A stretch of 64,000 nt of DNA from Bacteroidota bacterium (GTDB lineage Bacteria; Bacteroidota; Rhodothermia; Rhodothermales; UBA10348), in assembly GCA_022567305.1 (NCBI GenBank), contig JADFHF010000002.1, forward strand, positions 1 through 64,000, in the 5' to 3' direction. A model generated the notes under the pieces. The model worked only from the letters and a program-made list of their open reading frames with translations, did no database searches and was not told where the DNA came from. Every line of letters starts with the position of its first letter. Positions within the stretch are counted from its first letter, which is position 1. The translations under genes were made by a program, and so were the position numbers. Shown in pieces: positions 51,889 through 60,187 of the stretch.

Positions 51889-52425
51889 TTACGAAACGCT
51901 CTCCCCAAACTCTTCCAGCAGCATCTTGAGTGTCGAATGTAGCTGCGTCATGCGGCGCTGGCCGACAACTTCAGTGTAGCGCTCCGTAAGGTCGCGCATA
52001 ATGCCGACACCGGTCAGAAGAAGCTCAATTCCATTCTCAGTCACTAGGACGAGCTTTGCCCGCCCGTCCGATGGATCAGGGTAGTACGCCACTAAACCAA
52101 GTTTCGCCATCTGACGCACGAGCGATCCGACCGTTTGTTTGGCCAGACCCGATCGCTCCGCTAGTCGTGTTATACGAATGCCGCCAAGATCAGTGGCAAG
52201 ATCCAGACTGAACAGAAGGAGCAGGTGATTCTCTGTGGTGTGACCACGACTGCTTTCCCTTAATTCAGCGAGTATCGCCGATCGGTACATTTCAGATACA
52301 CGGCTCAGGAGGCTGCCGAAATTATTCGGAAGTGCATCGGCGGGTTCTCGCTGGTCAATCTCGACTGAACGCTGAGGCAACTGATACGAGGTCGTACTAT
52401 TCTTACCAATTAGTATGGACATCAT
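51889..52425 (-). CDS. MarR-family transcriptional regulator
   Basis: The winged-helix core reads SSRGHTTENHLLLLFSLDL, IRITRLAERSGLAKQTVGSL, VRQMAKLGLVAYYPDPSDGR and AKLVLVTENGIELL. I prefer the ATG at 52425 (MMSILIGKN) over the ORF-track start at 52542, because it gives a normal 178 residues and has AGAGA upstream. Nested TACTA/TAGTA palindromes cover this start and point to autoregulation. If those sites form the promoter, the true start may be further downstream. No drug-efflux gene is adjacent, so the ligand and targets are unknown. Confidence 0.82.
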   Translation of the reverse strand: MMSILIGKNSTTSYQLPQRSVEIDQREPADALPNNFGSLLSRVSEMYRSAILAELRESSRGHTTENHLLLLFSLDLATDLGGIRITRLAERSGLAKQTVGSLVRQMAKLGLVAYYPDPSDGRAKLVLVTENGIELLLTGVGIMRDLTERYTEVVGQRRMTQLHSTLKMLLEEFGESVS

Positions 52426-52443
52426 ACTATCTCTACTAAGTAG
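52395..52443. promoter_or_regulatory. Nested TACTA/TAGTA half-sites over the marR-like start
   Basis: TAGTATG-gacat-CATACTA (52411-52429) and CTACTAAGTAG (52433-52443) are perfect inverted repeats, and a further TACTA lies at 52397. Several half-sites in 50 bp around the start codon suggest an operator for the MarR protein itself. Confidence 0.6.
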
Positions 52444-52686
52444 TACGGAACCAGCACGATATCTCCGACAATCGTCGCCCTGGCACTCGTCCGTGTAGTC
52501 TGGCGCGTCCGAAGTGGACCATTGTGAAAAGGCCGGCTGCAAGATCTAACAGATGTTCAAGGACGCGTTTTCGTTTTCGATGGAGGCCAGGATTTGTTCG
52601 ACGCTCTTCCACGGCATGGAAATCCAACAGATACGGACGCCGCCAGGATGATATGAATCATCGACTCTGACGCGGGGCGTTCCGGT

Positions 52687-53220
52687 CTACGGATTCCTGG
52701 TGTGCTCGTGGCGCATGCGCGAGAAGGGATGACCATTGCAGCCGGTCTTGGGATTCTCCCGCTGTGCGATCGTAGTCGCTTCGGCTTCAGCTGCCGTAGC
52801 CGCGGCATAAGCGCTCATGCAGAATGCCCATTCATAGGGTGCCATTTCAGACAATTCTATCCAGTCGATACGGGTCCATAAGTTCGGGTCGCTTGGATTG
52901 CCTGTGCCGTTCTGAGCTATCATGTTCTGCGCATCGGCTTGCCATCGAACGACGCGATACCTGGATTCCGGGTGCTGGTGCCACTCTTCGTCTGAGATTG
53001 AATAGTGGATGCCGTAATCATCCACAAATTCTCCTAGCAATAGGACGGTGCTGTCCGGGTTGGATCCATCACTTTTATGGAGAGTCAATGTCACACCTTC
53101 CGTTACAAATTCCGTCCAACCGGGCGACTCGAACTTCAGTGGAATTCCTAATACGTCTCGATAAAACGATATGGAGGGCGCCATATCACTTACAAAAATA
53201 ATCGTGTAGTTCACTCGCAT
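52687..53220 (-). CDS. Chimeric gene: half a VOC/glyoxalase domain fused to an unrelated tail
   Basis: From the ATG at 53220 the first 50 residues are a clear VOC start (MRVNYTIIFVSDMAPSISFY, RDVLGIPLKFESPGWTEF, VTEGVTLTLHKS). The second half of the VOC domain, with its metal and dimer strands, is missing. From about residue 65 the chain changes to DDYGIHYSISDEEWHQHPES and YRVVRWQADAQNMIAQNGTG, with WTRIDWIELSEM and TGCNGHPFSRM near the end. This looks like the tail of a different, exported protein family that I recall from Myxococcota (Cys-containing, RiDW...C...GCxGF). A fusion by deletion is likely, and activity as a glyoxalase is doubtful. Confidence 0.55.
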   Translation of the reverse strand: MRVNYTIIFVSDMAPSISFYRDVLGIPLKFESPGWTEFVTEGVTLTLHKSDGSNPDSTVLLLGEFVDDYGIHYSISDEEWHQHPESRYRVVRWQADAQNMIAQNGTGNPSDPNLWTRIDWIELSEMAPYEWAFCMSAYAAATAAEAEATTIAQRENPKTGCNGHPFSRMRHEHTRNP

Positions 53221-53274
53221 TGAAAACCTCCTATTGAATTCGAGACCTGAGTGCCGCTTCCCAGACACTGCGAT

Positions 53275-53880
53275 TTATGATACAACCGCAGGCTTCTCCG
53301 CCACGTACCAGCCGAATCCTCCCGGCATTTCTTTCGAATCAATGACATCGAAACCCATCGCCTCCATCGCAGCACAAAATTGCTCATGAGTGAATCGATC
53401 CTCCTGCGGATGCACTGTCAGTCGCCGCACCAACCAATGGGTAATTAACTTCTTTAAGCCCTCCTCTGCGTAAAAACGTCCACCGGGTTTTAAGACGTGG
53501 TACACTTCGGACAGCGCCAATCGCCAGTCCGGGACGTGATGGACGACCCCGAAGTCGAAAACGGCATCGTATTGATCTTTATTAGCTTCGATGGCTGTTA
53601 CGTCCCCGTTCCAAAGCCGAACCTGTTTTGCCCGATGTCGAAGACGGTTTTGGGCCCTTGAGATCATCCGAGCATCGAGATCGAAGGCATCGACATGTTT
53701 GGCTTCGAAAAGATCTAAGATAATTTCGACACCGATGCCTCGACCGCAGCCAATTTCAAGAACTGTTCCGCCGGGAACGGGCCCGCCCATTCTGAGGAGT
53801 CGTTTAGCCACCCAATGACGCTGCATGGTAGCCCGGACGGGGTTGTTCACTACGGCGTATTCGAGCCGATTGAGAATCAT
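53275..53880 (-). CDS. Class I SAM-dependent methyltransferase
   Basis: The 201-residue protein has the SAM-binding motif I GTVLEIGCGRGIGVEIILDL near residue 38, acidic loop VDAFDLDARMISRAQNRL, motif II DQYDAVFDFGVVHHVPDW and motif III EVYHVLKPGGRFYAEEG, typical of the UbiE/COQ5-like Methyltransf_11 group. The N terminus MILNRLEYAVVNNPVRATMQ is short and specific to a subset of small-molecule methyltransferases. The acceptor is unknown. The gene stands between the chimeric VOC gene and a T9SS remnant. Confidence 0.9.
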   Translation of the reverse strand: MILNRLEYAVVNNPVRATMQRHWVAKRLLRMGGPVPGGTVLEIGCGRGIGVEIILDLFEAKHVDAFDLDARMISRAQNRLRHRAKQVRLWNGDVTAIEANKDQYDAVFDFGVVHHVPDWRLALSEVYHVLKPGGRFYAEEGLKKLITHWLVRRLTVHPQEDRFTHEQFCAAMEAMGFDVIDSKEMPGGFGWYVAEKPAVVS

Positions 53881-53925
53881 GGAATTGGACTCGAATACTA
53901 TTCTGGAAGCATGGTGGAATGCCGA

Positions 53926-54108
53926 TCAACCGAGATGCTTGACGCACTTCAGCAAGATCATTTTGTATGACAGGATGGGATCCTCCATTTCCAGAAGGTA
54001 CAAATATAGACCGCTTGCCAGATGCTGTCCATCGAAAAGAAGGCTCTGGGCGTCCGGCCGGAAGAAGCGGCCCAGCTCGGTCGTGATCAGTGATAACAGG
54101 GCATGTAG
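53926..54108 (-). pseudogene. Remnant of a T9SS C-terminal sorting domain
   Basis: Directly after the permease stop, the minus strand reads on in the same frame to a TGA at 53926. It includes LFDGQHLASGLYLYLLEMED and PILSYKMILLK. This is the end of a Por/T9SS sorting domain (pattern: LaSGvYlyrLe...tkkMiLlK). The rest of the cargo gene is gone, and no start is possible. It marks a deletion between the permease and a former secreted-protein gene. Confidence 0.6.
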
Positions 54109-56523
54109 TTAATCATGTCTCAGCGCTTGCACCGGATTGGATCTGGCCGCGCCAATGGTCTGGTAGCCGATGGTTAGAAAGGCTACAACCAAGCCAGCTA
54201 CGAGAGCAAGTGGAAAGTCGAGAAGCCGAATATCTGTACGGAAGACGAAATTCTGAAGCCAGTTGCTCATCACGATGTAAGCGATTGGCCAGGAAATGAT
54301 GTTCGCCAACAGTATCCATTTGCCAAAGTCTCTGAAGAGCATCAGTACAATCCCGGTCGCAGAAGCGCCTAAAGATTTGCGAATTCCGATCTCCTTCGTC
54401 CTCTGTGTGGTTACAAATGCGGCCAGCCCGAACAAGCCCAGGCACGCAATCAGTACGGCGATACCAGCGAATACAGTCAGAGTCTGACCAACACTTTTCT
54501 CAGACAAATAGCGTTCTTCGAACACGGTGTCGAAGAATTCATATTCAAACGCCTGGCCATTGGAGATTTCATTCCACTCCTTTTCTATCGATTGGATCAC
54601 GCCCGAAAAATCGTCAGATGCCACCCGGACAGACAGATTTCTTCCGCGTCCGTTCTCACCGTAATACATGAATCCGAAGGGTCTGATCTCATTTTGAAGA
54701 GATTCAACATGAAAATCCTTAACGACTCCGATCACGGTCAGCTCCTGATCCGAAAAGAGCGAAGTGAGATTTTTCCCGACTGGATCCGACAATCCCAGCA
54801 ATGACACCGCTGTTTCGTTGAGAACAATGCCGTGTTCATCACCTGGGCGGTCGCGCGAGAAATACCGTCCGTCGGTTAATTCAAGCTGATACGTCTCAGC
54901 GAAACCTTCGTCCGTTCGGTTCAGAAAAATGAGCTTATTCTCCGATTCGGGTTGATCAGAGACGCGAAACAGATTGTCGTTCCTGATCTCACCAAATAGG
55001 CTTTGGCTATTGGCTACGGACAAAACGGACGCCTGATTCAGTACGATCTGCTTGAATGCATCGAGTCTATCGCCGAGGTCGTCTACTTTCTCAACCACAA
55101 TGACCTGATCTCCAGAGAAGCCCAGATCCGTGTTCTGGATAAAATTCAGCTGCCCGTAGACCACCAGTGATGCGAGAACCAAGACCGCAGAAATGGAATA
55201 CTGAAACACGATCAATCCATTTCTGAGTGCAGATCGAGACTTTCCTGCAGGTCCACTCCCTTTCAGTACGGCGGCCGGAAGGAACGAGGAAAGAACGAAG
55301 GCCGGGTAACTACCCGCGATCAGACCAATAATCAGTGCCAGACCCATGGCCGCCGGTATCACAAACGGTGAACCGAAGATGGGTAGCTGGAGATCTTTTC
55401 CGGTGAACGTGTTAAAGGGTGACAAAGCCAGTTGGACGACCAGCAACGAAATTCCCATCGAGATCAAACTCAACACCACACTGTCGGAAAGGAATTGCGC
55501 GATCAACTGGCCGCGGGTAGACCCAACGGCTTTCCGAATTCCCACCTCTTTGGCCTTTTGAGAGGATATAGCGGTAGAAAGATTGACGTAGTTGACGCAC
55601 GCGATGAGAAGAATGGCAATGGCGATACCGGAGAACAGGTAGACGTAGAGAATATTTCCGTTGGGCTCGAATTCTGCACGAAGGTTTGATTTGAGGTGAA
55701 TGTCCGTGAGAGGATGGACCAGATATTCGAATTCTGCCCCGCTCGCGTACATCTCTTCGACACTAACATTGAAAAGCTCGCTGATCTCCGGATTTACATA
55801 CGTCACTACGAGGGATTTCAGCTTTTCCTGAAAAACATCGGCGTGTGTACCCGGGTCCAGGACGAAATATGTGTTGAAATTATTTTGAGTGGCCCACGAA
55901 GTATTTCTACTTCGATCCCTCGCCGACATAGCTGCCAGAAAATCGTAGTGAAAATGAGAGTTCCTAGGTGCGTCTTCGATTACACCTGTGATGGTATAGT
56001 CCTGTCGGCCGTCCATATTCACCATTTTGCCCATCGGATTATCTCCTCCGAAATACTTTCTGGCCATGGACTCGGTGAAAACCACTGAATACGGTGCAAC
56101 AAGAGCGGTCTTTGGATCACCCGCAAGGAAAGGCATCGTGAATACGTCAAAAACCGTCGAATCGGCCCAGTAAAATCGTTCTTCACTAAATGCTTTGTCG
56201 TCGTAGCGCAAAACTGGAAAGCCGCCTCTGGACAGTCGGGTCGACGCCGATACTTCCGGAAAATGCTCCACGAGCCCCGCAGCAACCGGTGCAGCTACGG
56301 TAGCGAAGTTGGATTCTGTCCCATCCAGAAAGATGTGCAATCCCACGCGGTGGATCTCGTCGGCTTTCTCGTGGTGTCGATCATAGCTGAGTTCATCCTG
56401 TACGTACAGTCCGATCAGAATGAAGCAGGTGAGTCCGAGGACCAGTCCGCCGACATTAAGAAGGGCGAATCCGCTTCTTGCTGCTAGATTTCGAATAGAC
56501 GTTCGAAGTACTTGTTTGAGCAT
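54109..56523 (-). CDS. ABC transporter permease, duplicated MacB/FtsX architecture
   Basis: The 804-residue permease resembles the one at 2007: N-terminal helix (ALLNVGGLVLGLTCFILIGL), DELSYDRHHEKADEIHRVGL, a periplasmic domain, a first FtsX block with SSQKAKEVGIRKAVGSTRGQ, and a second block with TTQRTKEIGIRKSLGASATG. It ends GAARSNPVQALRHD. No ATPase lies next to it, unlike the copy at 2007; it may use the orphan ATPase at 13578 or another. ATTGTAACCAT lies 66 bp upstream, as also upstream of the 2007 permease. Confidence 0.9.
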   Translation of the reverse strand: MLKQVLRTSIRNLAARSGFALLNVGGLVLGLTCFILIGLYVQDELSYDRHHEKADEIHRVGLHIFLDGTESNFATVAAPVAAGLVEHFPEVSASTRLSRGGFPVLRYDDKAFSEERFYWADSTVFDVFTMPFLAGDPKTALVAPYSVVFTESMARKYFGGDNPMGKMVNMDGRQDYTITGVIEDAPRNSHFHYDFLAAMSARDRSRNTSWATQNNFNTYFVLDPGTHADVFQEKLKSLVVTYVNPEISELFNVSVEEMYASGAEFEYLVHPLTDIHLKSNLRAEFEPNGNILYVYLFSGIAIAILLIACVNYVNLSTAISSQKAKEVGIRKAVGSTRGQLIAQFLSDSVVLSLISMGISLLVVQLALSPFNTFTGKDLQLPIFGSPFVIPAAMGLALIIGLIAGSYPAFVLSSFLPAAVLKGSGPAGKSRSALRNGLIVFQYSISAVLVLASLVVYGQLNFIQNTDLGFSGDQVIVVEKVDDLGDRLDAFKQIVLNQASVLSVANSQSLFGEIRNDNLFRVSDQPESENKLIFLNRTDEGFAETYQLELTDGRYFSRDRPGDEHGIVLNETAVSLLGLSDPVGKNLTSLFSDQELTVIGVVKDFHVESLQNEIRPFGFMYYGENGRGRNLSVRVASDDFSGVIQSIEKEWNEISNGQAFEYEFFDTVFEERYLSEKSVGQTLTVFAGIAVLIACLGLFGLAAFVTTQRTKEIGIRKSLGASATGIVLMLFRDFGKWILLANIISWPIAYIVMSNWLQNFVFRTDIRLLDFPLALVAGLVVAFLTIGYQTIGAARSNPVQALRHD

Positions 56524-56684
56524 CGAGATCGTGTTGCAGAGATTGGATGAGTGATTCCCGTCGGGGCGTACACGTGTCTTAGCCGGAAATGGTTACAATG
56601 GGATGGTCGCGATTGCCGATCTCGAAGACTGCACCCTAACTTCACCCGTGTCTAACCCCTTGGTTCTCAACGCATGAAAGCACG

Positions 56685-57488
56685 ATGCCATTGACATCTC
56701 TAGGTTTTTCGCGCTCATATTCGAATTTCTGCGGGCCGACAGGTGGATGGACTCTCATGGTATTGGCCGCCTTCGCCTTCAGCCCCTTGAACGCCTTCGG
56801 CCAGACGGAGGGTGACTATCTGTACAACATCACGATGCTCCGTGCGGCACCAGGACACTTCACGGAGCTCGTTTCTGCACTCGAAGAGAGCTTTGTGCTT
56901 CATGAAGAAGCGGGTGACCAGGCACCTTTCTGGATCCGGCATTCACAGGGAGATCAATGGGATTTCATGCTCATCTACCCCATGGGCGATTTCCTATCTT
57001 ACTACAGCCTGGATCGGATCGGGCAGAGGACCTCGGTTTGGGAGAGCAGTCGCGGCCAGATGCTCGTGAAGCGAATTTCGGAGTTCACGTCATACCGAGA
57101 GGAGTGGTTTTCGCGTTCATCACCCGTCGATGAACTCGCTCGTCGGTTTGAAGGGATGGGGTTCTTTCACGTCGAACTGTTTGCCGGACTTCCAGGTAAG
57201 AGAGATGAGCTCATCGAGCAGCGCCGAATGGAGAACCGATATTACGAGCACTTAAACCGGCAGCAGAATGTGCTGTTTGTCCGTGAGACCGGCTCGAATT
57301 GGGATGCCATGACAATCGGGTTTCATGAAAGTCTGCAGGCATTTGCCGCAGCGGGCAGTCTTTACTCCGAAGCAGAGCAGGATGAGGCAGCTAAAGTGGC
57401 GGGATTTGAGAGTGTCGGCGCCATCGGTCCATACCTTCGCTCGCTGCTCAGTTACCACCACGACACATTAGGCGTACTCGCGCAATAG
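56685..57488 (+). CDS. Exported protein of unknown function
   Basis: The 267-residue product has a signal sequence within the first 40 residues (GGWTLMVLAAFAFSPLNAFG, cut near QTEGD). Two similar halves follow, each with a strand-helix pattern: YLYNITMLRAAPGHFTELVS and FFHVELFAGLPGKRDELIEQ, with DQWDFMLIYPMGDFLSYYSL and SNWDAMTIGFHESLQAFAAA as the matching second parts. This suggests a tandem ferredoxin-like (alpha-beta barrel or NIPSNAP-like) fold. It is the only gene between the permease and the kinase. No catalytic motif is evident. Confidence 0.7.
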   Translation: MPLTSLGFSRSYSNFCGPTGGWTLMVLAAFAFSPLNAFGQTEGDYLYNITMLRAAPGHFTELVSALEESFVLHEEAGDQAPFWIRHSQGDQWDFMLIYPMGDFLSYYSLDRIGQRTSVWESSRGQMLVKRISEFTSYREEWFSRSSPVDELARRFEGMGFFHVELFAGLPGKRDELIEQRRMENRYYEHLNRQQNVLFVRETGSNWDAMTIGFHESLQAFAAAGSLYSEAEQDEAAKVAGFESVGAIGPYLRSLLSYHHDTLGVLAQ

Positions 57489-57641
57489 TACCCTTCATTA
57501 TCCGAAAAATATTATCCGCCCGTACAATTGCCGGGGATTCATGCTTCTTGTACATGCCGGATATTGTGTGTTATATAGGCCACCCGGACGCCTAAATCTT
57601 TCTCGTTTTCGCCCGGGGCGTACGTCAAGCCAGATCCGATT

Positions 57642-60140
57642 ATGATTGGCACCACGATTGAGCACTACGAAATTCTAGACCAGCTCGGAAAAGGCGGGAT
57701 GGGCGTCGTCTATAAAGCCCGTGACACAAAACTTGATCGGATTGTCGCACTGAAATTTCTGCTGCCCGAGTTTAGCCGGGACGAACGGGCCACGCGACGT
57801 TTCATGCAGGAGGCTCGCGCCGCCTCGGCTTTGGACCACGCCAACATTGCCACGGTTTTCGATATCCGAGAATCCTCAGACGGCAATCTCTTTATCGTAA
57901 TGGGTTACTACGAAGGCCGCTCGCTAGGAGACCGCTTGGGAGATGACGACCCTTCAGAACAACTGGATCTCGACTTTCTGCGGGATATCGCCACGCAAAC
58001 GGCCAGCGGATTGGCCGCTGCTCACCAAAAGGGCATCGTACACCGGGACATCAAGCCCGACAACATTATGGTGACCCATTCCGGAAACGTGAAAATTCTC
58101 GACTTCGGCATTGCCCGAATGGGCGACATGCAGGTGACGCAAACCGTGTCGACAGTTGGAACCCCGGCGTACATGGCTCCAGAACAACTTACCGGTGAAG
58201 ACCTCGATGTTCGTGTGGATGTCTGGGCTTTCGGAGTGCTCCTCTATAAAATGCTCACGGGTAAACATCCGTTTGCGGGCGCGTACGCCCAGGCGCTCAT
58301 GTACGCCATCTTGAACACGGACCCCGAGCCGGTTCAGAATCTTCGTCCTGATTGCCCAGAGGACTTGGTGCAGATCGTAAATCGGTGTCTTGTAAAAAAG
58401 CCGGGGCAACGCTTCGCTAGCGCTGAGGAAATCTACCAACAGCTCAAGGGAACGACCGATACCCTACCTGTTGCACCTGCTCCTGTTGGTGACGCTGAAT
58501 CCTCAGGTCGTAAATCAGTTGCGGTATTCGACTTCCAGAATCTGTCCAAAAACGAAGAGATGGAGTGGATTGCCAGTGGTATCGCCGAGACGATGACGGT
58601 AGACCTCAGGAAATTGGGCGCTATTACCGTCGTAAGCCGCGAAAAAGTCCTGTCACAGGTAGGGAGCCGTGAAGAAAAGACAGATCTGATTGCTTGTGGA
58701 CGCTCTCTCGGAGTCGATTGGATCGTCTGGGGTGCGTTTCAGAGCATGGGATCGATGCTGCGTGTTACAGCCCACGTAACGGACGTCTCATCGGGCTCGA
58801 TCAAGGAATCGACCCGAGCGGATGGTAAGCTGGAAGATATTTTCAGTCTTCAGGATAAAATCGTTTCGGAGTTGGCGCGCGTCATGGATCTGGAACTGTC
58901 CGAGACGGCAAGACTCCGAGTTGCTCTACCCGAAACGGATAAAGTGGACGCGTACGAGCTCTACATCAAAGGGAGACTTCTCTTCCACCGATTCGAAAAA
59001 GAAAGCTTTGCAAAAGCCCTCGTTCTCTTTGAACAGGCCATCGAACTGGATCCGCATTACGCCTTGGCCTACTCCGGACTTGGCAGTATCTACACATTTC
59101 GGTACATCGCAACAACGGACAGGGCCGACTTGGCGAAGGCCAAGGAGTACCTGGACAGGGCAGTTTCAATTGATCCACATATCAGTGAGCCGTATGTCTG
59201 GCTTTCATATATCGCTGCGCGAAAAAGTGATGCAGACGGATCCCTGACGGCAGCCGGAAAGGCTACCGAGTTGGATCCCGATAATTATATGGGGCATTAT
59301 TTTTCGGGTGTGGCGTATGCGATAAAAGCCAGCCAGGCTGAGTCTGGAAAATTTCTAAAAGATGCACAGATGGCGCTTCGCGAATCACTCCGTCTCGAAC
59401 CCGATCAGGGCAGTACGCACATGGTTACAAGTGTTATCTATATCGTACTGGGTCGGCATGACCTGGCCGAATCCCTCTTGGGCGCGGCGGAGAAACTCGA
59501 GTTTTCTACTCTCACAGCAACGAACACGCTGGTGGGAAGCTGGAGCCTGCAGGCTCACTCAATGATGCGCAGTGGAGAGATGGAGAAAGCGGAATCGCTC
59601 TTTTACAAATCGCTCGAAAACCTGAAGAACTCTGATCATGTCTACGCGGCATCCTTCACCGTTTGGACGTATGCGCTTTTGGGAAATCTTTTCATCCAGA
59701 ACAGTCGAATCGACGAGGCCATTTCAGCCTTTCGCACCGCTCTTTCGCTGATCGAGAAAGACTCCAAGATGACAGGGGCCGGGCATCTGGCAGTTCGTGT
59801 TACTTTTCAATTGGCGGTTGCGACCCGCCTGGTCGGACTGAAGAAAGAAGGAATCGCACTCTTGCAGCGTGCACTGAAACTACTTGAGAACCCGGGCGAG
59901 GGCGATTTCTTCTGGGCTTGGGATGTATTCAATATCGAGTTACTCTATGAGGCAGCCGCTGCGCACGCCGTGTTCAAAAAGGCAGATGCGGCCTTGGAGT
60001 TCCTGAATCGCGCAGCCAATGCTGGTTGGTCGGATGTGGCGTATTTGGATCGAGACGTTCGTTTCGATCCGATAAGAAACGATCAACGGCTCGGCGAACT
60101 CATCGAAAAGATGGCGAACACGGACCTGGTGCCCACATGA
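57642..60140 (+). CDS. Soluble Ser/Thr protein kinase with FlgO/TolB-like and TPR domains
   Basis: Residues 8-265 are a Hanks-type kinase: GKGGMGVVYKARD, the Lys in IVALKFL, catalytic HRDIKPDN, ILDFGIAR and GTPAYMAPEQL. Residues about 288-420 (KSVAVFDFQNLSKNEEMEWI, ASGIAETMTVDLRKLGAITV) are FlgO/TolB-N-like, as in adenylate-cyclase and kinase fusions of Acidobacteria and Bacteroidota. The rest is TPR repeats (ALVLFEQAIELDPHYALAYS, AKEYLDRAVSIDPHISEPYV, LAESLLGAAEKLEF). No membrane helix is visible, unlike PknB, so the kinase looks cytosolic. No phosphatase or obvious substrate gene is adjacent. Confidence 0.92.
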   Translation: MIGTTIEHYEILDQLGKGGMGVVYKARDTKLDRIVALKFLLPEFSRDERATRRFMQEARAASALDHANIATVFDIRESSDGNLFIVMGYYEGRSLGDRLGDDDPSEQLDLDFLRDIATQTASGLAAAHQKGIVHRDIKPDNIMVTHSGNVKILDFGIARMGDMQVTQTVSTVGTPAYMAPEQLTGEDLDVRVDVWAFGVLLYKMLTGKHPFAGAYAQALMYAILNTDPEPVQNLRPDCPEDLVQIVNRCLVKKPGQRFASAEEIYQQLKGTTDTLPVAPAPVGDAESSGRKSVAVFDFQNLSKNEEMEWIASGIAETMTVDLRKLGAITVVSREKVLSQVGSREEKTDLIACGRSLGVDWIVWGAFQSMGSMLRVTAHVTDVSSGSIKESTRADGKLEDIFSLQDKIVSELARVMDLELSETARLRVALPETDKVDAYELYIKGRLLFHRFEKESFAKALVLFEQAIELDPHYALAYSGLGSIYTFRYIATTDRADLAKAKEYLDRAVSIDPHISEPYVWLSYIAARKSDADGSLTAAGKATELDPDNYMGHYFSGVAYAIKASQAESGKFLKDAQMALRESLRLEPDQGSTHMVTSVIYIVLGRHDLAESLLGAAEKLEFSTLTATNTLVGSWSLQAHSMMRSGEMEKAESLFYKSLENLKNSDHVYAASFTVWTYALLGNLFIQNSRIDEAISAFRTALSLIEKDSKMTGAGHLAVRVTFQLAVATRLVGLKKEGIALLQRALKLLENPGEGDFFWAWDVFNIELLYEAAAAHAVFKKADAALEFLNRAANAGWSDVAYLDRDVRFDPIRNDQRLGELIEKMANTDLVPT

Positions 60141-60187
60141 CGAATTCAATTGTGTGACGGCGAAGGGAATGCACGGTTAGAAACAGC

